53,631 nucleotides of DNA. It comes from Sediminibacterium salmoneum NBRC 103935. Its GTDB lineage: Bacteria; Bacteroidota; Bacteroidia; Chitinophagales; Chitinophagaceae. Every line of letters begins with the position of its first letter. The first letter of the stretch is position 1. Made by a program: the position numbers and the translations under genes. Shown piece after piece: positions 36,089-45,089 of the stretch. The stretch is from positions 3,048,408 through 3,102,038 of the forward strand of contig NZ_KI866530.1 in assembly GCF_000511175.1 (NCBI RefSeq). Reading direction: 5' to 3'. Under the pieces are notes generated by a model. It was not told the origin of the DNA. It was given only the letters and a program-made list of their open reading frames with translations, and searched no databases.

Positions 36089-37831
36089 ATGGGAGATTTT
36101 CAAATTAAAAAACAACCGAAACAATACGATGTAGTTATTGTTGGTTCAGGTGCAGGTGGTGGAATGGCTGCCTATACTTTGTCTAAGGCCGGATTAAAAG
36201 TTTGTTTGCTGGAAGCAGGAGAAGATTATGATCCGGCAGTCAACTCTTCTCAATTAAAAAATCCATGGGAATCCCCCAGAAGAGGGGCCAGTACCAAGTT
36301 CAGACCTTTTGGTGATTTTGATGGCTGTTACTGGGGTTGGGAAATTGATGGAGAGCCTTATACGCAGGCGCCGGGCAGTCAGAAGTTCGAGTGGTGGAGA
36401 GCCCGTATGATGGGTGGACGTACCAATCACTGGGGAAGAATTTCTCTGCGTTTTGGTCCCAAAGATTTTAAAAGAAAAAGCATTGATGGCCTTGGTGAAG
36501 ACTGGCCCATTGGTTACGAAGACGTAAAACCTTACTACGATAAGATTGATAAACTAATTGGTGTATTTGGAAGTAATGAGGGATTGGAGAATGATCCGGA
36601 TGGAATTTTTTTACCGCCACCCAAACCCCGATTGCACGAACTGATGATTAAGAAAGCGGCAACCGGAATTGGTATTCCGGTAATTCCTTCCCGCTTATCC
36701 ATTCTTACCAAAAAAATTAACGAAGAACGAGGTGCCTGCTTCTTTTGTGCACAGTGTAACAGAAGTTGTAAAGTGTATGGTGATTTTTCTTCCGGTTCTG
36801 TGTTGGTGAAGCCAGCATTAAAAACCGGAAACGTTGATGTAATTACCCAGGCCATGGCCCGTGAAGTAATTACGAATGCAGAAGGGCTGGCTACCGGAAT
36901 TTCTTATGTAAACAAAATAGACAGTCAGGAATACCAGGTAAATGGCCGCGTAGTTATTCTGGCTGCCAGTACTTGTGAAACCGCTCGTTTGTTGTTGAAC
37001 TCAAAATCAAAAAGACATCCGAATGGATTGGCCAATGAAAGCAATGTAGTAGGTAAATACCTGCACGATTCTACGGGTGCGGCCATGGGCGGTGTTCTGC
37101 CGGAACTCTTTGGCAGAAAGCGTTACAACGAAGACGGTGTTGGTGGTATGCACGTGTATACCCCCTGGTGGTTAGACAATAAGAAACTGGATTTCCCAAG
37201 AGGTTACCATATTGAATACTGGGGTGGTATGAGTCAGCCGGCTTATGGATTTGGTATGGGCATGCAGGGACTGAATGGCAAGTACCAGGTGAATGGTAAA
37301 ACCAAGGAAGCCGGTGGATATGGTGCTTCCTTAAAAGAAGACGTTCGCTTTTTCTACGGAGCGGGTGTGGGTATGGCAGGAAGAGGAGAGTCGGTGCCCG
37401 ATATCAACAACTACTGCGAAATAGATCCTACGGTAGTAGATAAATGGGGCATCCCGGTTTTGCGTTTCAATACCCGACATTCTGATTATGAAATAAAACA
37501 GGCCAAGCATATGAAGGAAACCTTTAAGGAAATCATGCACAATATGGGTGCTGTGATTACCTGGGGAGCCGATGACGATGCATCCAATAATTATGGCTTG
37601 TCTAATCCGGGAAATATTATTCACGAAGCGGGTACTGTAAGAATGGGGAACGATAAAAAAACATCTGCCCTGAACAAGTGGAGTCAGGCACACGATTGTA
37701 AAACCTTGTTCTGTGTGGACGGTTCTCAGTTTGTGTCTCAGGCCGATAAGAATATTACCTGGACCATTCTGGCATTGAGTATGCGCGCGAGTGAATACAT
37801 TATTGATGAAATGAAAAAACAAAACTTATAA
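36089..37831 (+). CDS. GMC-family FAD oxidoreductase, predicted dehydrogenase large subunit
   Basis: 580 residues. The FAD-binding motif VGSGAGGG is at 18-25 and the C-terminal active-site motif HEAGTVRMG with a later ADKNITWT segment follows the gluconate/glucose dehydrogenase branch of GMC enzymes. Cysteines C217, C220, C223 and C227 form a tight group; the 217/223/227 spacing equals that of the Fe-S ligands known in bacterial FAD-glucose dehydrogenase. It has no signal peptide. The small subunit gene, with a twin-arginine-like leader, follows after one base, so the pair may be exported together. The likely substrate is a sugar or polyol. Confidence 0.9.
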   Translation: MGDFQIKKQPKQYDVVIVGSGAGGGMAAYTLSKAGLKVCLLEAGEDYDPAVNSSQLKNPWESPRRGASTKFRPFGDFDGCYWGWEIDGEPYTQAPGSQKFEWWRARMMGGRTNHWGRISLRFGPKDFKRKSIDGLGEDWPIGYEDVKPYYDKIDKLIGVFGSNEGLENDPDGIFLPPPKPRLHELMIKKAATGIGIPVIPSRLSILTKKINEERGACFFCAQCNRSCKVYGDFSSGSVLVKPALKTGNVDVITQAMAREVITNAEGLATGISYVNKIDSQEYQVNGRVVILAASTCETARLLLNSKSKRHPNGLANESNVVGKYLHDSTGAAMGGVLPELFGRKRYNEDGVGGMHVYTPWWLDNKKLDFPRGYHIEYWGGMSQPAYGFGMGMQGLNGKYQVNGKTKEAGGYGASLKEDVRFFYGAGVGMAGRGESVPDINNYCEIDPTVVDKWGIPVLRFNTRHSDYEIKQAKHMKETFKEIMHNMGAVITWGADDDASNNYGLSNPGNIIHEAGTVRMGNDKKTSALNKWSQAHDCKTLFCVDGSQFVSQADKNITWTILALSMRASEYIIDEMKKQNL

Positions 37832-37832
37832 T

Positions 37833-38495
37833 ATGGACAGGAGAAAATCGATTAAAGCACTGATGATTGGCACCGTTGGTGCCGGTGTTTTGGTGGAAGC
37901 CTGCACCAGTGCCGATAAAAAAAATATAGCCAGTTCTGCAGACGCTGCTTTAGCAGATCGCATGCAGGAAGAAAAAGCCTATCTGGCTAAAATAGAGAAA
38001 GAGCCTAAGTTCTTCACCGAACATGAAATGGCAACCATCACGGTTTTGGGAGATATTATTATTCCAAAAGACGAAGTGAGTGGTAGTGCCAGTGAAGCCA
38101 AAGTTCCTGAGTTCATTGAATTCATTGTAAAAGACATGCCTTCTCACCAAACCCCACTCAGAGGCGGATTGCGTTGGTTAGATTTACATTGCTATAAATT
38201 ATATGAAAAGGCTTTTGTAAACCTATCTGCTGCACAGCAATTAACCGTGGTAGATTCCATTGCTTATCCTAACAAAGCACCCAAGGAACTGGCGCAGGGT
38301 GTTGCCTTTTTTAACAGCATAAGGGATTTGGTAACCACCGGATTCTACACCACAGAAATGGGGGTTAAGGATCTCGGGTATGTGGGTAATGCACCGAATC
38401 AATGGAATGGTGTGCCAGATGATGTATTGAAGCAATACAATATGGCTTACACTGAAAAAGAATTGAAGGAATGCGTAAGCTTCGATAAAGCCTAG
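37833..38495 (+). CDS. Gluconate 2-dehydrogenase subunit 3-like protein, predicted Tat lipoprotein
   Basis: 220 residues. The leader has adjacent arginines in DRRKSIK, a hydrophobic stretch, and a lipobox-like VEAC (Cys near residue 24), suggesting Tat export and lipid anchoring. The rest fits the small-subunit family of membrane-bound gluconate/glucose dehydrogenases, for example TEHEMATITVLGDIIIP. It would carry the co-folded GMC subunit to the periplasm. No cytochrome c subunit gene follows; the next gene is convergent. Confidence 0.88.
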   Translation: MDRRKSIKALMIGTVGAGVLVEACTSADKKNIASSADAALADRMQEEKAYLAKIEKEPKFFTEHEMATITVLGDIIIPKDEVSGSASEAKVPEFIEFIVKDMPSHQTPLRGGLRWLDLHCYKLYEKAFVNLSAAQQLTVVDSIAYPNKAPKELAQGVAFFNSIRDLVTTGFYTTEMGVKDLGYVGNAPNQWNGVPDDVLKQYNMAYTEKELKECVSFDKA

Positions 38496-38496
38496 C

Positions 38497-39747
38497 TTAC
38501 TCTTTTTTCTTTTCCGAAAGATATTTAGCCAACCTACTGTTATAAGGGTCTAATTTTTTAGCCTCAGTAAAACAAGCAGAAGCCAATTCTGCTTGTTTTA
38601 ATTCTGTATGAGCCATTCCCTTGGTAATGAGTATATCTGCTTTGGTTGCCAGATTATCCGGACTCATCAGCAACGCAATAGCGCAATCATTTGCTGTCTG
38701 TACAAAATTATTTTTATTCAGAAATATCATTGCCCGCTGGTGGTATGCTTCAGGAAATACCGGCCTTAAGTAAATGGCATCCTGTACCAGACTCAGCGCA
38801 CTGTCATTATTATTCAAAGCCATCATTACTTTGGCCAGATTTAAGCGGAGAATTCCGATATAAGGTTCCAGTATCAACGCCTCTTCACAATATTTAGCTG
38901 CCAAGGCAAATTGGTTCAGTTGTAAATAAACCAGGCCTTTTTCGCTAATGGCTTCTGCATAGGCAGGTACTTTCTTTAAGGCTTTGTCTATAAGCTCCAA
39001 CTGTAAAGTTGGGTTGCTGTTGTTTCTTGCATTCATCAACGCTTCATAAGCAATCTCTTTTTTATCTGCATCGTTTTCTAACAAAAGAGAAACCCAGATA
39101 TTGTTTCCTGCCGCACTGTTCCATCCCCTGGAAACGGCAGCATATCTTTTGGATTTAATGGGATGGGTGGGAGGTCCATCGGTTTCGTTTAAGAAACTAA
39201 AGATAGATTCGGCTTCGGTTTCTTTTGCTCCCAGCTTTTGTAAAATAAATCCGGCAAACTCATCCGCTTCAATTTCCTTATCGGGTCTGCTGCCAATTCC
39301 ATCCAGCGAGTGACCATTAAAGTGATGGCCCAGTTCATGCGCCAATACGCCTGTTACAAACCATTTATTATTGGTTCGCTTTTGAAAGTTTTCCAGGAAC
39401 TGTCTGTCAAATTGAATGAATCTTTCCTGTCCGGTTTCATTATTAAAACAAACGGCAGCACAGTTGTTAAAGTTCTGAAGAGCCACCAGTCTGAAGCGGT
39501 TGCGTAAACCTACAACAGCGGTTATTTTCGTAATCAGTTCATTCATCCATTTCTCCGCATTTTCATCTGATACTTCAGCGGCGGGTACAGGTTCGTAGTG
39601 GGTTGAATTACCAAAAAAATTGCAGGCGAAGCTTACTTTATTGCGCGCGTCTTTTTGAAGAACAGGTTTGATGGAGGCTTTTTTCTGCGCATGCAGCATA
39701 CTGGCTGCGAATAAAAGACAAGTGGCGAGAAGGGTTCTTGTAATCAT
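38497..39747 (-). CDS. Exported M48-family metallopeptidase with TPR repeats
   Basis: 416 residues with a Sec signal peptide ending near MLHAQ (residue 21). The zinc site is HELGH (137-141), with the third ligand in EIEADEFAG around residue 160. The C-terminal half (about 230-410) has several TPR-like helical repeats, for example AEAISEKGLVYLQLNQFALAAKYCEEAL in type. This is the BepA-like layout of periplasmic outer-membrane quality-control proteases, though the order of helices should be checked. The frame is open to 39792, but ATG at 39747 starts the signal peptide. It is convergent with the dehydrogenase pair, with one base between stops. Confidence 0.9.
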   Translation of the reverse strand: MITRTLLATCLLFAASMLHAQKKASIKPVLQKDARNKVSFACNFFGNSTHYEPVPAAEVSDENAEKWMNELITKITAVVGLRNRFRLVALQNFNNCAAVCFNNETGQERFIQFDRQFLENFQKRTNNKWFVTGVLAHELGHHFNGHSLDGIGSRPDKEIEADEFAGFILQKLGAKETEAESIFSFLNETDGPPTHPIKSKRYAAVSRGWNSAAGNNIWVSLLLENDADKKEIAYEALMNARNNSNPTLQLELIDKALKKVPAYAEAISEKGLVYLQLNQFALAAKYCEEALILEPYIGILRLNLAKVMMALNNNDSALSLVQDAIYLRPVFPEAYHQRAMIFLNKNNFVQTANDCAIALLMSPDNLATKADILITKGMAHTELKQAELASACFTEAKKLDPYNSRLAKYLSEKKKE

Positions 39748-39779
39748 GCAATAAAAGTCTTGTATATTTTTTAACCCCA

Positions 39780-39799
39780 AATACCGTCTCAACGGTATT
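39780..39799. repeat. Inverted repeat in the divergent M48/DUF4349 promoter region
   Basis: AATACCGT at 39780-39787 and ACGGTATT at 39792-39799 form a perfect 8-bp inverted repeat with a CTCA spacer. It sits 33 bases from the M48 protease start and 46 from the DUF4349 gene start. No T-tract follows, so an operator is more likely than a terminator. Confidence 0.5.
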
Positions 39800-39844
39800 C
39801 AGTTATTTGTACGGAACATTATTTTAGGGTTAATATTCTTTGTT

Positions 39845-40738
39845 ATGCGTATCCTTTCTTTTTTGCTTCTGATTTGTTTTTATTTACTGTTATCAGTTGC
39901 CTGCAATCAGCGCGTGGGTAGCGGTTCCGAAGAAAAAGGCAATGCCGCAGATGCCAGTGAAGTGGCATCTGCAGATTCAGTAGATAAGCAGATGACTGCC
40001 TTATCAAATGGAAGTTTTACAGATAGAAAATTCATCCGCAGTTCAGAACTTGAATTCAAGGTGGACAATGTAAGAGAAGCAACAGAAGACATCAAAGAGA
40101 TTGTTCAAAAAGCCGGAGGGTTTGTTATATACAGCAAATTGAGTAGCCAGATTAATCAAATGGCTGAAACGGAATTGAGCAGAGATTCATCCCTGGAATT
40201 TATTAGGTATACCGTGCAGAACAATATGAAGATCCGTGTACCAACCGTTCGTTTTGATACGGTACTCTCCAGCATATTGCCACTTGCCAATTTTATTGAC
40301 AATCAGATTGTTCAATTGGATGATGTTTCGTTTGAAGTATTGAGTAATCATATGACCATTCGAAGAGCGGTAGGTGGGGCAAGAAAAAACAAAAAGGAAT
40401 CAGCAGATCTAAGTGCCTATCAACAGGAAGAAGCAGACCGGGCCAAAGTAGACAACCTTTCGCTAAGCGATCGTATCCGCTACAGTGATATATCACTTGT
40501 GTTTTCGCAAAGATCACTGGTGAAACAAACGGTGATAGCCAATGAAGAAAAAGCGATGGAGTATCAACCGGGCTTTGGTCGCAAAATCCTCACCGCCTTT
40601 ATAAAAGGATGGCAGCTGATTGAATGGCTGTTTCTAATCCTAATCCAGTCATGGTCATTGATTCTTGCGGGTCTTGTTGTGTGGTTCCTGTATCGAAAAT
40701 TCAGAAAGGGAACTAACTCACCCCGCTACCCGGATTAA
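39845..40738 (+). CDS. DUF4349-family predicted lipoprotein
   Basis: 297 residues. A lipoprotein signal with lipobox SVAC (Cys near residue 20) is followed by a low-complexity Ser/Ala/Asp stretch. The DUF4349 body begins near IRSSELEFKVDNVREATEDI (about 64-83 in type) and includes the KIRVPTVRFD segment. A C-terminal membrane helix lies at about residues 262-285. The function of the family is unknown. The 3' end overlaps the convergent metG gene by 26 bases. Confidence 0.85.
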   Translation: MRILSFLLLICFYLLLSVACNQRVGSGSEEKGNAADASEVASADSVDKQMTALSNGSFTDRKFIRSSELEFKVDNVREATEDIKEIVQKAGGFVIYSKLSSQINQMAETELSRDSSLEFIRYTVQNNMKIRVPTVRFDTVLSSILPLANFIDNQIVQLDDVSFEVLSNHMTIRRAVGGARKNKKESADLSAYQQEEADRAKVDNLSLSDRIRYSDISLVFSQRSLVKQTVIANEEKAMEYQPGFGRKILTAFIKGWQLIEWLFLILIQSWSLILAGLVVWFLYRKFRKGTNSPRYPD

Positions 40739-42869
40739 TCTTGTCTTCCGGATTCACAAAATGTAATTTGCCATTGGCGTCCTCAGCCATCAGAATCATG
40801 CCATTGCTTTCAATGCCGCGCATTTTTCTGGGAGCTAAATTGCAAACTACCGTTACCTGCTTGCCAACAATATCTTCCGGAGAAAAATGCATGGCAATAC
40901 CAGAAACAATCGTGCGGGTTTCAAAACCAAGGTCTACCTGTAGTTTCAATAGCTTATCCGCTTTCTCTACTTTTTCTGCAGCTACGATTGTGCCTACTTT
41001 CAAATCAATCTTTGCAAAATCGTCGAATACAATTTCGGGCTTTACGTGAGATTGTGATGCAGTTTCACCTGTGGTGGCTGATGCAGAAGCAGGCTGATTA
41101 TTATTGTTAGATGGTGCAATGCTTTCTTTGTTCACGGCTGCTGCTTTTAATTTCTCAATCTGTTTGCTTATTTCTTCGTCTTCAATTTTTCTGAACAACA
41201 ATTCCGGTGCTCTTAAACTATAACCTACACTCAGCAATTTCATGCTGCCTGCGTTTTCCCAATCCAGTATTTTGTCTACTACTTTTAGTAAATAGCAGAT
41301 CTTCTTGGCAGTAAAGGGAAGGAATGGGTTGATCAGAATCGCCAGGTTTGCCGTAAGCTGTAAACAGATATGCAGACAGTTGTCAATCAGCTTTTGCGCT
41401 TCCGGATTGGCTTCCAGTTGTTTCGCAATAATCCAGGGCTCTTTTTTCTGCATGTACTGATTCCCTATTCTCGCAAGGTTAATCACTTCGAATTGGGCAT
41501 CTCTGAATTTATAGTCTTCCAGCAGTTTCTCTACTTTTTCTTTGGTCTGTTTAATTTCTGCAATGGTAGCATGATCCAACTCATCCATTACTTCTGCATG
41601 CAACGGGGGTACTTTTCCTTTACATAGTTTGTGCATCAATACCAATGCACGATTAATGAAATTGCCGAAGATGCTAACCAGCTCACTGTTGTTGGCATCC
41701 TGAAAACCCTTCCAGGTAAATTCACTGTCCTTGCTTTCGGGTGCTATGGCAGTTAAATAGTAGCGTAAGGTATCGGCCAGTTGTGATCCCCCGTTCTCTG
41801 GCTTAATAAAATCGTTGATATAATCTTCCATTTCGAGTTTCCAGTTTCTGCTGGTACTCATTTTGTCCCCTTCCAGATTCATGAACTCATTTGCAGGAAC
41901 GTTGTCCGGTAAAATATTTCCGTGCAATTGTAGCATCACCGGGAAAATGATACAGTGAAAAACAATATTGTCCTTGCCAATAAAATGAATCAGTTTGGTC
42001 TCTTTGTCTTCCCAGTAAGGTTTCCAGTCTTTGCCTGCATTCAATGCCCATTGCTTGGTGGCACTTATATAGCCGATGGGCGCATCAAACCATACATACA
42101 ACACTTTCCCTGCACTGCCTTCCACATCAGCGGGTAAAGCAACGCCCCAATCCAGATCGCGGGTAACCGCCCTGGGTTGTAAGCCGCCATCAATCCAGCT
42201 CTTGCACTGGCCAACAACGGTAGAACGCCAGTCATTGGCATGTTCTTCCAGAATCCATTTACGTAAAAAATCTTCGTGTCTGTCTAAAGGCAGGTACCAG
42301 TGTTTGGTAGTCTTTTTAACAGGGGCATTGCCACTTAGGGTGCTCACCGGATTAATCAGTTCATCCGGGCTTAAACTCTTGCCACAGCTTTCGCACTGAT
42401 CTCCGTATGCGGCAGTAAAGCCGCAATTGGGACAGGTTCCTTTAATGTATCGGTCGGCCAGAAAGCTCTGTGCCTGTTCATCGTAATATTGTTCTGATTC
42501 CTTTGTAATTAAATCGCCCTTGCTGTTTAGCGCAGTAAAGAATTCACTGGCTGTCTCGTGATGAATGGGAGAACTGGTGCGGTGATAAATATCAAAAGAG
42601 ATACCCAGGTCTTTAAAATTCTGTTCAATAATGGGATGATACTTGTCTATGATGGCCTGTGCCGTGGTACCTTCCTTGGTAGCCTGGATGGGAATGGCTG
42701 TTCCGTGTTCGTCGCTGCCGCACACAAAAACCACATCTCTTTTCTGGGCCCTTAAATAACGTACATAGATATCTGCGGGCAAATAAGCCCCGGCTAAGTG
42801 TCCAATATGTTTCAGCCCGTTCGCATAGGGAAGGGCGGCTGTAATTAAATATCGCTTCGGTTGCTTCAT
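40713..42869 (-). CDS. metG: Methionyl-tRNA synthetase
   Basis: 718 residues. Charges tRNA-Met. HIGH is at residues 21-24 and the second signature is DKMSTS. The connective domain has zinc-knuckle cysteines in CPNCGF and CESCGK. After the anticodon-binding helical domain and a Ser/Ala/Asn-rich linker, the C-terminal ~110 residues form the EMAP-like tRNA-binding domain (KIDLKVGTIVAAEKVEKADKL region) that dimerises the enzyme. The last 26 bases overlap the convergent DUF4349 gene. Confidence 0.97.
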   Translation of the reverse strand: MKQPKRYLITAALPYANGLKHIGHLAGAYLPADIYVRYLRAQKRDVVFVCGSDEHGTAIPIQATKEGTTAQAIIDKYHPIIEQNFKDLGISFDIYHRTSSPIHHETASEFFTALNSKGDLITKESEQYYDEQAQSFLADRYIKGTCPNCGFTAAYGDQCESCGKSLSPDELINPVSTLSGNAPVKKTTKHWYLPLDRHEDFLRKWILEEHANDWRSTVVGQCKSWIDGGLQPRAVTRDLDWGVALPADVEGSAGKVLYVWFDAPIGYISATKQWALNAGKDWKPYWEDKETKLIHFIGKDNIVFHCIIFPVMLQLHGNILPDNVPANEFMNLEGDKMSTSRNWKLEMEDYINDFIKPENGGSQLADTLRYYLTAIAPESKDSEFTWKGFQDANNSELVSIFGNFINRALVLMHKLCKGKVPPLHAEVMDELDHATIAEIKQTKEKVEKLLEDYKFRDAQFEVINLARIGNQYMQKKEPWIIAKQLEANPEAQKLIDNCLHICLQLTANLAILINPFLPFTAKKICYLLKVVDKILDWENAGSMKLLSVGYSLRAPELLFRKIEDEEISKQIEKLKAAAVNKESIAPSNNNNQPASASATTGETASQSHVKPEIVFDDFAKIDLKVGTIVAAEKVEKADKLLKLQVDLGFETRTIVSGIAMHFSPEDIVGKQVTVVCNLAPRKMRGIESNGMILMAEDANGKLHFVNPEDKINPGSGVS

Positions 42870-42916
42870 GTTCTATCCTGCTTTTGCAGTGGGCAAAGGT
42901 ACTAAATGCAAGTTTA

Positions 42917-42947
42917 TTTGGAAATTTCAGAATTGGATGTATATTTG
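42917..42947 (+). promoter_or_regulatory. Complete Bacteroidota promoter for the SPFH operon
   Basis: TTTG at 42917-42920 (-33) and TATATTTG at 42940-42947 (-7), separated by exactly 19 bases, match the Bacteroidota primary-sigma consensus. Transcription should start about 5-8 bases later, shortly before the ATG at 42976. Confidence 0.8.
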
Positions 42948-42966
42948 ATATCAAATTAATATCAAA
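42944..42966. repeat. Palindrome and direct repeat overlapping the SPFH promoter
   Basis: TTTGATATCAAA (42944-42955) is a perfect 12-base palindrome that shares TTTG with the -7 element. ATATCAAA occurs twice, at 42948-42955 and 42959-42966, offset by 11 bases, about one helical turn. The position suits an operator, possibly for the ribbon-helix-helix protein encoded in the same operon. Confidence 0.5.
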
Positions 42967-42975
42967 ATAAATTTT

Positions 42976-43854
42976 ATGGAAAAGACCATTAAAGCGGCAC
43001 AAGGGTTTCTGGTTTTATTACTGGTTACTGTTATGGTGGCTGCAGGCATATATGCAATAACCCAATTTAAGGAAGCTGAGGACCAAACCAGAACAATGTT
43101 GATCTGGTTCGTGGTTATTGATTTTATTGCTTCCTTCTTTTTGTTATTAGGATTGGTGGTAGTGCAACCCAATACCAGTGTAGTACTTACCTTCTTTGGT
43201 AAGTATGTGGGTACTGTAAAAGACAATGGATTGATTTTTGTAAATCCTTTGTATACCAAACAGAAAGTCTCTTTGCGTTTGCAGAGTTTGGAAAGTACTA
43301 AGCTAAAAGTGAACGACAAGCTGGGTAATCCCATTGAAATTGCTGCTGTTATTTTGTGGCAGATTGAAGACACGTACAAGGTATGCTTCGATGTGGTGAA
43401 TTTCTCGAACTATATGACCAACCAAAGTGAAGCTGCTTTAAGACATATGGCATCTACCTGTCCATACGATAGCATTGAAGATGAGCATGCTGCTGTTACC
43501 TTAAGGGATGGTGGAGAAAAAGTGATAGAAATGCTGGAGTCTGAATTGAACGAGCGCATGTTCAAAGCAGGTATTGTTATTAAGGAAGCCCGTATCAGTC
43601 ACCTGGCTTATGCGCCTGAAATTGCACAAGCTATGTTACAGCGCCAGCAGGCAACGGCTATTGTAGCTGCCAGAAGTAAGATTGTAGAAGGTGCGGTAGG
43701 TATGGTAGAAATGGCTTTGGACTTATTGTCCGAAAAACAAATGGTGGAATTGGATGAAGAGCGCAAAGCCGCGATGGTAAGTAATTTACTAGTAGTATTG
43801 TGTGGAGACCGTGCAGCATCTCCTGTGGTGAATACCGGCAGTTTGTATCAATAA
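42976..43854 (+). CDS. SPFH/band-7 domain membrane protein
   Basis: 292 residues. Two membrane segments near the N-terminus (about 9-30 and 42-62) are followed by an SPFH domain: [20 protein letters not shown], the [12 protein letters not shown] segment, and the long helix with [30 protein letters not shown]. Such proteins form large membrane-anchored oligomers that organise membrane domains or regulate proteases. The small ribbon-helix-helix gene follows after 15 bases, an arrangement I recall from other Bacteroidota. Driven by the promoter at 42917-42947. Confidence 0.92.
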   Translation: MEKTIKAAQGFLVLLLVTVMVAAGIYAITQFKEAEDQTRTMLIWFVVIDFIASFFLLLGLVVVQPNTSVVLTFFGKYVGTVKDNGLIFVNPLYTKQKVSLRLQSLESTKLKVNDKLGNPIEIAAVILWQIEDTYKVCFDVVNFSNYMTNQSEAALRHMASTCPYDSIEDEHAAVTLRDGGEKVIEMLESELNERMFKAGIVIKEARISHLAYAPEIAQAMLQRQQATAIVAARSKIVEGAVGMVEMALDLLSEKQMVELDEERKAAMVSNLLVVLCGDRAASPVVNTGSLYQ

Positions 43855-43869
43855 TCTAAAGGAATTGTT

Positions 43870-44055
43870 TTGAGTAAAAAGTCATTTGTTTTACGCATTG
43901 ATCAGCAATCCTATGCCGCCCTGGAAAAATGGGCTGCAGACGAGTTCAGAAGTGTCAATGGTCAAATTGAAATGCTGATTGATCAGGCTTTGAAAGCGGC
44001 AGGCCGGAAAAAAGAAAGCACTGTTATAAAAACCAAACCCAAGAAAAGTTCCTGA
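43870..44055 (+). CDS. Small Arc-type ribbon-helix-helix protein
   Basis: 61 residues starting with TTG, preceded by an AGGA-like ribosome-binding sequence. The N-terminal strand SKKSFVLRID and the helices QSYAALEKWAADEFRS and NGQIEMLIDQAL fit the Arc/MetJ ribbon-helix-helix fold, which binds DNA as a dimer. The tail is Lys-rich. It probably regulates its own operon (inference). Its stop shares one base with the start of the LD-carboxypeptidase gene (TGATG). Confidence 0.82.
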   Translation: MSKKSFVLRIDQQSYAALEKWAADEFRSVNGQIEMLIDQALKAAGRKKESTVIKTKPKKSS

Positions 44056-45086
44056 TGAAGAGAAATTCTTTTTTACAAATGGCGGGAATGGGATTGATGT
44101 CGGTGCCTCTTTTCGGTGCACCGCTGCATGCAATGGCTGCTGAACGTTCTGCCAGAAAAATCAGACAACCCCGAAACCTGCAACCCGGTGATACCATTGG
44201 TATAACTTGTCCTGCAGGTTTTGCACTCTCAGCAACCATACAGCCGTGCAAAATCATTTTAGAATCCTGGGGTTATAAAGTACGGTTAGGAGATACGGTT
44301 GGTAAAACCGACCATACTTTTGGCGGAACAGACACAGAAAGAGCAGCCGATTTGCAGCGCATGATGGACGACCCGGATATTCATGCCATCCTTTGTGCAA
44401 CCGGAGGCTATGGAACGGTGCGCATCATTGATCAACTCAACTTCAAAAATTTCAGAAAACATCCCAAATGGATTATTGGCTTCAGCGATATTACGGTACT
44501 GCATAGTCATCTGCATCAGGTGGTGGGAGTGGCCAGTATCCATGCCAAAATGTGCGGCAGTTTCCCCAATGACTGGGAGCTGGCTGATGAAATACAAAAG
44601 GCAACAATATTGTCCATCAGGGATGTACTGGAAGGAAGAAAAGTAAATTATCCTGCCATTGTTACTCCATCCAATCGCCTGGGAACGTCAGAAGGGAAAA
44701 TCATCGGAGGCAATTTAAAAATTTTAGAGAACCTGAATGGGTCGGCTTCCATGATTGAAACCAAAGGGAAAATACTGGTGTTGGAAGATGTGGGGGAGCC
44801 CTTGTACAATATTGATCGCATGTTTTGCAATTTGCTGCGATCAGGCAAACTTAATCAGCTGAGCGGATTGGTTATTGGTGGATTTACCAATATTAAATTA
44901 GACAACCCTGCCGTTCCATTCGGAAGAGATATTTACACGATTGTACAGGAAAAAGTCGGAGCTTTCAATTATCCTGTTTGTTTTGATTTTCCGGTAGGGC
45001 ATATCAAAAATAATTTTGCACTGAAAATGGGAATCCCACATCGCTTAACAGTAGGTCCCGATAAAGTTGAACTACAAGAAATCTAA
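44055..45086 (+). CDS. LD-carboxypeptidase (S66), exported paralogue
   Basis: 343 residues. The leader MKRNSFLQMAGMGLMSVPLF ending at about AMAA predicts export. The S66 catalytic serine is in IIGFSDIT (near residue 143), the glutamate in VLEDVGEPLYNIDRM and the histidine in FDFPVGHIKNN, matching the Ser-Glu-His triad of murein tetrapeptide LD-carboxypeptidases. Such enzymes trim the terminal D-alanine of muropeptides. It overlaps the ribbon-helix-helix gene and is followed 3 bases later by a paralogue without a leader. Confidence 0.92.
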   Translation: MKRNSFLQMAGMGLMSVPLFGAPLHAMAAERSARKIRQPRNLQPGDTIGITCPAGFALSATIQPCKIILESWGYKVRLGDTVGKTDHTFGGTDTERAADLQRMMDDPDIHAILCATGGYGTVRIIDQLNFKNFRKHPKWIIGFSDITVLHSHLHQVVGVASIHAKMCGSFPNDWELADEIQKATILSIRDVLEGRKVNYPAIVTPSNRLGTSEGKIIGGNLKILENLNGSASMIETKGKILVLEDVGEPLYNIDRMFCNLLRSGKLNQLSGLVIGGFTNIKLDNPAVPFGRDIYTIVQEKVGAFNYPVCFDFPVGHIKNNFALKMGIPHRLTVGPDKVELQEI

Positions 45087-45089
45087 ACC

